Part shown: in pieces, positions 58,179 through 64,000 of the stretch | Layout of the letters: each line of letters starts with the position of its first letter | How positions within the stretch are numbered: the first letter of the stretch is position 1 | NCBI RefSeq assembly: GCF_002814095.1 | Contig: NZ_CP021913.1 | Span: 2,232,001 to 2,296,000 of the forward strand | Source: Sagittula sp. P11 | Lineage (GTDB): Bacteria; Pseudomonadota; Alphaproteobacteria; Rhodobacterales; Rhodobacteraceae | Direction of reading: 5' to 3' | DNA: 64,000 bases | Translations under genes and position numbers: made by a program | Notes under the pieces: model-generated | What the model was told of the DNA's origin: nothing | What the model saw: the letters and a program-made list of their open reading frames with translations, nothing else | Databases searched by the model: none

Positions 58179-60955
58179 TGGCCCAGCCTGTCCAGCAACG
58201 CAGGCACGTGGACCTGGTCGCTTTTGTAATTGCCTGTCAGCACATGCATCACGAGGTTCACTCCGAACCGGTAGGCGATCTCGCGCTGGCGTTCGCCGGT
58301 AAAGCCGCGGCCGATGGGCACCAGCGGCATGCCGGTCTCATCCATCGCCCAGGCCGATGCCCAGTCGTTGCCGCCGATCACCACCGGGGTCACGTTGTCG
58401 TTGAGGTCGCGGAACGGCATCCCCTCGATCAGCGCCGCGTCGGGCGGGGCCGCCTCGACCCAGATGCCGCGGCCCTGGTATCGGCCGGGAAAGTCGTTCA
58501 GCAGGTAGAAGGTGCGGGTCAGCACGTGGTCCTGCGGGATCGGCTCAAGCGGCGGCACATCGAGCGGCGCCGCCAGTTCCTGCAGCTTGCGCCCCTCCGG
58601 CGTGCCTGCGCCGAAGCCCGCCACATCGGCGTCGCGCGTGTCGAACAGGATCATCCCGCCGGACCGCAGGTAGGTGTTGAGCTTGGCGTAGGCCTCGGCC
58701 GAGGGGGTCGGCTGACCGGGGGTGATCGGCCAGTAGAGCAGCGGGTAAAACGCCAGCTCGTCGGTTTCGAGGTTCACGCCGATGGGCTCCGCCGGTTCCA
58801 CCGACGTGCGGAAATACAGGGTGTCCGACAGCCCGCGCAGCCCCGCATGGGCCACCTCGTCCAGCCGGTCGTCTCCGGTCAGGACATGGGCCAGCACCAC
58901 TTCGGACGTGGCGGCGATGGCTTGTGCGTCATCCTCCGACTCGGCCTGTTCCACCACCTCCTGCGCGTGGCCGGGCAGGGGCATTCCGCCCATCATCGCC
59001 AGAACGAGACCCGCCGCCACGGCACCGCGCAGCCGCCCGGACAGCGCGAGCGAGGCGACCACGTCCACCAGCAGCATCAGGATCGAGGCGGCCAGCAGCC
59101 AGCCCGCCAGCGGCGTTTCCTGCGGGCGGTTCAGCCCCTCGACGGTGACGCCGTCCGGCCATGCGACCGGCAGCAGCTCCGTCTCGGCGGTGACGACGTT
59201 CCGGGCCAGGGCGCGGTCCTCCCCTTCGTACAGGCCCGGGCGCAGGTCCGGCCCGAGGGCCGCGGTCAGCAGCGCCGGTCCGTCCACGCCGGGCAGGGTG
59301 CCTGCCTCCTGCGGGACGCCGAACGCATCGAGCACAAGCGCAGGTTGCCAGATCGTGCCTTCCAGATCGTTAACATCCGGTTGCACCATGGCGGAGGACA
59401 CTGCCAGCCGTTCCAGCATCTGCACGAAGAGGCCCGACAGCGGCAGCGTCGACCACTCGGCGTTGGCCGTGACGTGGAACAGGATCACCTGTCCCTGGCC
59501 GATGGACTGCCGCGTCACCAGCGGCGTGCCGTCCGCAAGCTGGGCGATCACGCGGTCGGCCAGCGTCGGGTCCGGCTGCGCCATCACCTGGCTCTCGATG
59601 GTCACGTCGTCGGGAATCTCCAGCCCGAAGAACGGGCTGTCCTCGGTGAAGGGGGCCAGCGTCTTGGGCTCCCCCCAGCTCATGGCGCCGCCGACGCTGC
59701 GGCCCCCGGCGCGCAGCCGCACCGGCATCAGCGGGTCCTCGGTGTCGCGCGACACGTCCGACGCCGCCATGCGCGGCCCGCCAAAGCGCAACAGCGTGCC
59801 GCCGCTGTCGACCCAGTCCAGCACGTCCGCCGCCTCCTTGCCCGTCAGCCGGGCAATATCGGCCAGGACGATCACGTCCGGGTTCGCGGGCAGCACGGTG
59901 CCGAGGTCGGTCTCAAGCAGGTCCGCTGTCGGTTCCAGCGCCTTGCGCAGGTAGTGCAGCGGGTCGAGCAGTTGCAGCCCCTCGCGGTCCTCGCGAGCGG
60001 AAATCAGCGCCACCTCGCGCCGCCGCAGGCTGTCGTCGGGCAGCGTGACGGCCCCGGCGCTGTCGGCGCCCGCCACCTCGAACCGTTCGATCCGGGCGCG
60101 CAGTTCCGAAGGCAGGGACAGCTCCGTCTCTGCCGCCAGCGCGCCGCTTTCGAAGGTGACGGGCTGGCGCATCAGCACCGCGGGGTTGCCCGCCGGGTCC
60201 TTGCCGTGGCCTTCCAGCACGACCTCCACCTCCGGTCCCTCGCGCAGGCGGCGGAGGGTGAAGGCGAGGTTGCCGTCCTCCAGCGTCGCCGGTTCCAGAG
60301 CCAACAGGTTGCGCGGCGCCTCGAAGACGGTCAGCGCGCCGTGGGTTTCCAGCGCGTCGGCCAGCGTCTCGCGGCCCTCCCGCTCCAGCCCGTCGGACAT
60401 CCAGTAGGTGTCAAAGGCGCCGTCCGGCAGCATCTCTGCCGCCTCGGCCATGCGCGCGGCGTCGGGTTCCCACGGTTCCGGCAGGATGCCCGACAGGCGG
60501 CTGCGCAGCACGTCCGCCGACAGGAACTGCGGCGCTTCGGGCGCGGTCAGGCGCATCACGGCGACGGTGCGCCCGTCGCGCCCCGCCTCGGCCAGCAGGC
60601 CCTCCAGCGCGATCGTCCGCGACCGCCAGTCGGAGGCCGAGGCCCAGCTTGCGTCCATCACCACCAGAAGCGGACCGTTGCCCGCCGCCTCTGTCTCGTC
60701 GCGCGGGTTCAGGACCGGCCCGGCCAGGCCCACGATCACCGCGGCGACCGCGAGCATCCTGAGCAGAAGCAGCCACCACGGCGTCCGGTCGGTGACCTGC
60801 TCTTCGTCCTTCAGGCCCAGCAGCAGGACCACGGCAGGAAACATCCGCCGGATCGGCGCGGGCGGGACGGCGCGCAGGATGACCCAGAGGATCGGCAGCG
60901 CGAGCAGCCCGAGCAACAGCCAGGGCGCGGTAAAGCCCAGTCCGAACAATGTCAT
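58175..60955 (-). CDS. BatA-like / DUF4159 membrane protein
   Basis: A 926-residue protein. The N-terminus (FGLGFTAPWLLLGLLALPILWVILR) is BatA-like with a second helix near 66-85; a vWA-like region and an amidotransferase-like segment follow. Helices near 650-690 precede the C-terminal DUF4159 domain (about 720-920, YKLNT- and RSGGMILFDTRDAD-type segments). ATG 60955 overlaps the DUF58 gene by 4 bases. Such proteins accompany MoxR and DUF58 in alphaproteobacteria, thought to assist folding or envelope complexes. Function unproven. Confidence 0.83.
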   Translation of the reverse strand: MTLFGLGFTAPWLLLGLLALPILWVILRAVPPAPIRRMFPAVVLLLGLKDEEQVTDRTPWWLLLLRMLAVAAVIVGLAGPVLNPRDETEAAGNGPLLVVMDASWASASDWRSRTIALEGLLAEAGRDGRTVAVMRLTAPEAPQFLSADVLRSRLSGILPEPWEPDAARMAEAAEMLPDGAFDTYWMSDGLEREGRETLADALETHGALTVFEAPRNLLALEPATLEDGNLAFTLRRLREGPEVEVVLEGHGKDPAGNPAVLMRQPVTFESGALAAETELSLPSELRARIERFEVAGADSAGAVTLPDDSLRRREVALISAREDREGLQLLDPLHYLRKALEPTADLLETDLGTVLPANPDVIVLADIARLTGKEAADVLDWVDSGGTLLRFGGPRMAASDVSRDTEDPLMPVRLRAGGRSVGGAMSWGEPKTLAPFTEDSPFFGLEIPDDVTIESQVMAQPDPTLADRVIAQLADGTPLVTRQSIGQGQVILFHVTANAEWSTLPLSGLFVQMLERLAVSSAMVQPDVNDLEGTIWQPALVLDAFGVPQEAGTLPGVDGPALLTAALGPDLRPGLYEGEDRALARNVVTAETELLPVAWPDGVTVEGLNRPQETPLAGWLLAASILMLLVDVVASLALSGRLRGAVAAGLVLAMMGGMPLPGHAQEVVEQAESEDDAQAIAATSEVVLAHVLTGDDRLDEVAHAGLRGLSDTLYFRTSVEPAEPIGVNLETDELAFYPLLYWPITPGQPTPSAEAYAKLNTYLRSGGMILFDTRDADVAGFGAGTPEGRKLQELAAPLDVPPLEPIPQDHVLTRTFYLLNDFPGRYQGRGIWVEAAPPDAALIEGMPFRDLNDNVTPVVIGGNDWASAWAMDETGMPLVPIGRGFTGERQREIAYRFGVNLVMHVLTGNYKSDQVHVPALLDRLGQ

Positions 60956-61827
60956 CCCTGGCTCCCGTCCAGCGCACGATAGACCCACAGGAGGGCCGAT
61001 TGCGCCGTGTTGTTGGTGTGATGGGTGAAATGCTGCCAGCCGGTCAGGCGGCATAGATGATCCAGCCGCGCCTTGCGCTCGGCCAGCCGTTCGAGGTAAC
61101 GCTCCTTCAGCTCGCCGGCCTTCAGCGTCTCGTAGCGCAGCGTCCGGTTCACCGATTCGAAGATCGTCCGGCCGTTGAACGGGAACGCCTCTTCCGACGG
61201 GTCGAGCACCTGCAGAAGCACGCCGCGCACACCGCGGTCAGCCGCCTTGGTCAGCGCGGCCTCCACCGGCGCCACGTCGCCGAGGAAATCCGAAACGAAC
61301 AGCGCCTTGGCGTTCGGCAGCATCCCGCGCGATTCGGGTTCGGCATAGTCGTCCTCCCCCTCGTCGCTGAAATACTCGGCCAGCCGCAGCGTTTGCGCGT
61401 CGCCCCGGCGCGGCGGCAAGTCCCAGCCGGTCAGGCCGACACGCTCCCCACCCCGGATCAGCAGAACGGCGGCGGCCAGCGCCACCAGCCGCGCGCGGTC
61501 CGCCTTGGTAGGCAGGTCCTTGTGCGAGGAGAACCGCAGCGACGCGCCGGGATCGACCCACATCTGCACCGACTGGGCGATCTGCCACTCGCGCTCCCGC
61601 ACGAACTGCTCGTCGCCGCGGGCGGAGCGCCGCCAGTCGATCTGCCGGAACGAATCCCCCGCGCGCAGCGGACGGTACTGCCAGAAGTCGTCGCCCAGCC
61701 CCGCACGCCGCCGGCCGTGATCGCCCAGAAGGACGGTCCCGGCCAGATGCTCCGCGCGGGCAAGAAGGGCCGGAAACCGGCTCGCCTCGATCTGTGCGCG
61801 GGTGCGAAGGTGGGCGACCGAACTCAC
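60952..61827 (-). CDS. DUF58 protein
   Basis: A 291-residue protein with the DUF58 hallmark block GLGDDFWQYRPLRAGDSFRQIDWRRSARGDEQFVREREW near 45-80 and a vWA-like remainder. GTG 61827 overlaps the moxR stop by 4 bases (GTGA). DUF58 proteins pair with MoxR ATPases as the adaptor for target proteins. It is second in the operon. Confidence 0.88.
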   Translation of the reverse strand: MSSVAHLRTRAQIEASRFPALLARAEHLAGTVLLGDHGRRRAGLGDDFWQYRPLRAGDSFRQIDWRRSARGDEQFVREREWQIAQSVQMWVDPGASLRFSSHKDLPTKADRARLVALAAAVLLIRGGERVGLTGWDLPPRRGDAQTLRLAEYFSDEGEDDYAEPESRGMLPNAKALFVSDFLGDVAPVEAALTKAADRGVRGVLLQVLDPSEEAFPFNGRTIFESVNRTLRYETLKAGELKERYLERLAERKARLDHLCRLTGWQHFTHHTNNTAQSALLWVYRALDGSQG

Positions 61828-62831
61828 GCGGCGGCCTCACGCGGGGTCATCGCCCCGGCCACCTCGTCGATCAGCCTGCCAAGATCCTCGCCGCGCGCCC
61901 GGGCCGAGAAGGTCAGCGCCATGCGGTGCACCAGCACGGGTTTCGCCATGTCCAGCACGTCCTCCGGCGACGGCGCAAGGCGGCCCTGCAACAGCGCGCG
62001 GGCGCGCACCGTCAGCATCAGCGCCTGCGCGGCGCGCGGGCCGGGACCCCATGCCACGATCTCCTTCACCCGCTCCGGGGCGGACTCGTCGTCGGGGCGG
62101 AAGGCGCGCACGAGGTCGAGGATCATCTCGACCACCGCGTCGCCCACCGGCATCCGGCGCAGAAGGTGCTGCGCGGTGATCAGCTCCTCGGCGCTGAACA
62201 CCTGGTGCGACTGCGCCTCCTCGGTGCCGGTGGTCGCCAATAGGATGTCCTTCTCCGTCTTGCGGTCGGGGTAGGCCACGTCGATCTGCACGAGGAAACG
62301 GTCAAGCTGCGCCTCGGGCAGCGGATAGGTCCCTTCCTGTTCGATCGGGTTCTGCGTGGCGAGCACGTGGAACGGAGCCTCCAGCCCGCGCGTTTCCCCC
62401 GCAACGGTCACCTGCTTTTCCTGCATCGCCTGCAGCAGGGCCGACTGGGTACGGGGAGAAGCGCGGTTGATCTCGTCCGCCATCAGAAGCTGGCAGAAGA
62501 TCGGGCCTTCGATGAACTTGAAGGTGCGGGTGCCGTCGGCACCGGTCTCCAGCACCTCCGAACCCAGAATGTCGGCGGGCATCAGGTCCGGCGTGAACTG
62601 CACGCGGTTGCCCTTCAGGCCCATGACGGTCGACAGCGTCTCCACCAGGCGCGTCTTGCCGAGGCCGGGAAGGCCGATCAGCAGCGCGTGTCCGCCGCAA
62701 AGCATCGCCGACAGGGTGAGGTCGACGACCCGCTCCTGCCCGATGAACCGTGCGGTGATGGATCTCTTGGCCTCGGCCAGTTTCTCTTCCAGCGCCTCAA
62801 TGTCGGCAACCAGATCTTCGGCCTCTGCCAT
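61824..62831 (-). CDS. MoxR-family AAA+ ATPase
   Basis: A 335-residue AAA+ protein with Walker A GLPGLGKT (53-60), Walker [25 protein letters not shown] and a sensor/arginine-finger region after [22 protein letters not shown]. It is the MoxR type, with chaperone-like activity on metal-enzyme or envelope complexes. First gene of the four-gene operon with DUF58, DUF4159 and the amidotransferase-like gene, all overlapping. Divergent from the DUF1285 gene by 57 bp. Confidence 0.9.
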   Translation of the reverse strand: MAEAEDLVADIEALEEKLAEAKRSITARFIGQERVVDLTLSAMLCGGHALLIGLPGLGKTRLVETLSTVMGLKGNRVQFTPDLMPADILGSEVLETGADGTRTFKFIEGPIFCQLLMADEINRASPRTQSALLQAMQEKQVTVAGETRGLEAPFHVLATQNPIEQEGTYPLPEAQLDRFLVQIDVAYPDRKTEKDILLATTGTEEAQSHQVFSAEELITAQHLLRRMPVGDAVVEMILDLVRAFRPDDESAPERVKEIVAWGPGPRAAQALMLTVRARALLQGRLAPSPEDVLDMAKPVLVHRMALTFSARARGEDLGRLIDEVAGAMTPREAAA

Positions 62832-62888
62832 GGCGTCTCTCCGTTCAGGGACTATACTCTTGGTCAGAATGTATCCTCTGGCAGCTTA

Positions 62889-63485
62889 ATGGCAAAAGCA
62901 ATGAGCACACAAAATCTCGTGACTCCCTCCGCCGATGGCATCGCCGCCTCCGCCCGTGCCGCAAAAAAGGGCAAGGGTCTGCCGCCGGTCCACAAGTGGA
63001 ATCCGCCGTTCTGCGGCGATCTCGACATGCGCATCGCGCGGGACGGGACGTGGTTCTACCTGGGCACGCCCATCGGCCGCTTCGAACTTGTAAGGCTTTT
63101 CTCGTCGATCCTGCGCAAGGACGGCGACGACTACTTCCTTGTCACGCCTGTCGAAAAGGTCGGCATCACGGTGGACGACGCGCCCTTCGTGGCGGTCGAT
63201 TTCACCGCCGAGGGCAGCGGCGAAGCGCAGGTCCTCACGTTCCATACACATGTCGGTGACACCGCCGTGGCGGGGCCGGACCACCCGATCCGCGTGACCC
63301 GCGACCCGGAAACCGGCGAACCTTCGCCGTATGTCCTCGTGCGTGCGAATCTCGAAGCGCTGATCGACCGGAAAAGTTTCTACCGCCTTGTCGAGATCGG
63401 CGCGCATCACGACGGGTGGTTCGGCCTCTGGTCTTCCGGCGAATTCTTCCGGATCATCCCCTCGGACGAACTCCCCGAAGGCTGA
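62889..63485 (+). CDS. DUF1285 protein
   Basis: A 198-residue protein with the DUF1285 core: [29 protein letters not shown] near 36-64, [23 protein letters not shown], and a C-terminal [23 protein letters not shown]. The function is unknown; the gene is regularly beside moxR in alphaproteobacteria. ATG 62889 is used; ATG 62901 is possible. Confidence 0.85.
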   Translation: MAKAMSTQNLVTPSADGIAASARAAKKGKGLPPVHKWNPPFCGDLDMRIARDGTWFYLGTPIGRFELVRLFSSILRKDGDDYFLVTPVEKVGITVDDAPFVAVDFTAEGSGEAQVLTFHTHVGDTAVAGPDHPIRVTRDPETGEPSPYVLVRANLEALIDRKSFYRLVEIGAHHDGWFGLWSSGEFFRIIPSDELPEG

Positions 63486-63493
63486 TACTGCAG

Positions 63494-63718
63494 ATGATCC
63501 ACCCCAGACTGGCGCCCGTGATCTTCGGGTTCATGCTTTCCGGCCTGATGTCGCTGATCGTGTCGGGCGTGGCGACGCTGCGGGCCGTGGGCCTGCCCGC
63601 CGACTTCTTCTTCCTGTGGATGAGCGCCTGGGCCTCGTCCTGGATGATCGCCTTTCCCGCGGTCCTTCTGATCGCGCCGCGCGTGCGCCGCTTCGTGGAC
63701 CGCAACACCCGGCGCTGA
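63494..63718 (+). CDS. DUF2798 small membrane protein
   Basis: A 74-residue protein with two helices (VIFGFMLSGLMSLIVSGVATL and FFLWMSAWASSWMIAFPAVLLIAP) and a basic tail. The layout and RLAP ... VSGVATLR ... FPAVLLIAPRVRRFV pattern fit DUF2798. It starts 9 bp after the DUF1285 stop, so it may be cotranscribed. Confidence 0.8.
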   Translation: MIHPRLAPVIFGFMLSGLMSLIVSGVATLRAVGLPADFFFLWMSAWASSWMIAFPAVLLIAPRVRRFVDRNTRR

Positions 63719-63729
63719 TGGCGCGCGCG

Positions 63730-64000
63730 TCAGTCGCCCAGCTTGGCGTGCACCTCGTCGAGGTCGATCTCGCCCACCGGCATCTTGTTGCCGGGGTTCT
63801 CGAAATCGTATTTGAACAGGTCGAAGTCGCGCTTGTAGATCTCGTAGACCAGATGCATCGACAGGTCGTCGAAGTAGTCCTCGACCGGATGCGCCCGCTT
63901 CGGCCCGTGTCCCTCGCTCTCGTTGAAGCGGGGGATGTTGTTCAGGTCGATGGTATGCGGGGTGTCGATGTGGTTCAGCACCTCCTGCATTCCGTCGTTG
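63730..64000 (-). CDS. 3' end of a probable sulfotransferase-family gene
   Basis: The frame is open to the window edge, so this is the C-terminal ~89 residues of a larger protein. The segment DYFDDLSMHLVYEIYKRDFDLFKYDFENP resembles the C-terminal end of sulfotransferase-family proteins (Y-x-x-D ... L-F-x-Y). An internal ATG at 63990 would give an 86-residue protein, but it lacks a typical start context. Converges on DUF2798 with an 11-bp gap. Confidence 0.6.
   Translation of the reverse strand, partial: NDGMQEVLNHIDTPHTIDLNNIPRFNESEGHGPKRAHPVEDYFDDLSMHLVYEIYKRDFDLFKYDFENPGNKMPVGEIDLDEVHAKLGD

Noticed and set aside
1-64000. CRISPR, tRNA, rRNA, IS or prophage content
   Set aside because: No regularly spaced repeats, RNA gene signatures, transposase or integrase motifs were seen; the repeats found are short palindromes or coding repeats.

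Overview
High-GC alphaproteobacterial chromosome segment. Roseobacter-group (Rhodobacteraceae) ancestry is suggested by the Xsc/Pta/SoeABC sulfonate genes, glcDEF, a DUF1523 protein, the DUF1285-MoxR-DUF58-DUF4159 block and repeated intergenic palindromes. I see no rRNA, tRNA, CRISPR array, insertion sequence or phage gene. Most adjacent genes overlap by 1-16 bases, so the window reads as a series of tight operons.

Bases 1-20 kb are a surface-polysaccharide locus. It holds a truncated BY-kinase-like chain-length regulator, a five-gene operon (Gfo/Idh/MocA oxidoreductase, sugar epimerase, GT4, GT2, and a fused oxidoreductase-epimerase), a divergent WecG/TagA transferase, a hexapeptide acetyltransferase, an acyltransferase-3/SGNH protein coupled to a GMC oxidoreductase and an SDR, an MFS transporter, two more GT4 enzymes and a Wzy/O-antigen-ligase-like membrane protein. 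The genes supply sugar modification, glycosyl transfer, O-acetylation, polymerisation and length control for one or more exopolysaccharides.

Bases 20-31.4 kb hold a SHOCT protein, a periplasmic Clp-like protein and a sulfonate module. Xsc cleaves sulfoacetaldehyde to acetyl phosphate and sulfite, Pta converts acetyl phosphate to acetyl-CoA, and SoeABC oxidises sulfite to sulfate at the inner face of the membrane. A two-domain SnoaL/NTF2-like protein follows soeC.

Bases 31.5-46 kb are mixed: DUF1523 and small membrane proteins, creatinase, gabD followed by two uncharacterised genes, a kynurenine-formamidase-like hydrolase, an ECF sigma factor coupled to a membrane vWA protein, a secreted phytase-like esterase behind a possible Pho box, and a LysR regulator.

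Bases 46-64 kb begin with hsp20. Its upstream sequence combines a sigma-32-like promoter with a leader that folds like a ROSE RNA thermometer. Next come a vWA autotransporter with an A8 tract just upstream, two tandem secreted trypsin-like proteases (the second apparently starting at CTG), glcD-glcE-orf-glcF for glycolate oxidation, a CopD/HemJ-like protein, DUF599, the moxR/DUF58/DUF4159 operon, DUF1285, DUF2798 and the 3' end of a probable sulfotransferase.

The most notable items are the hsp20 thermometer and promoter, the split and fused oxidoreductase-epimerase pair in one operon, the vWA autotransporter, the sigma/vWA couple, and a family of five related intergenic palindromes, three of them around soeBC.
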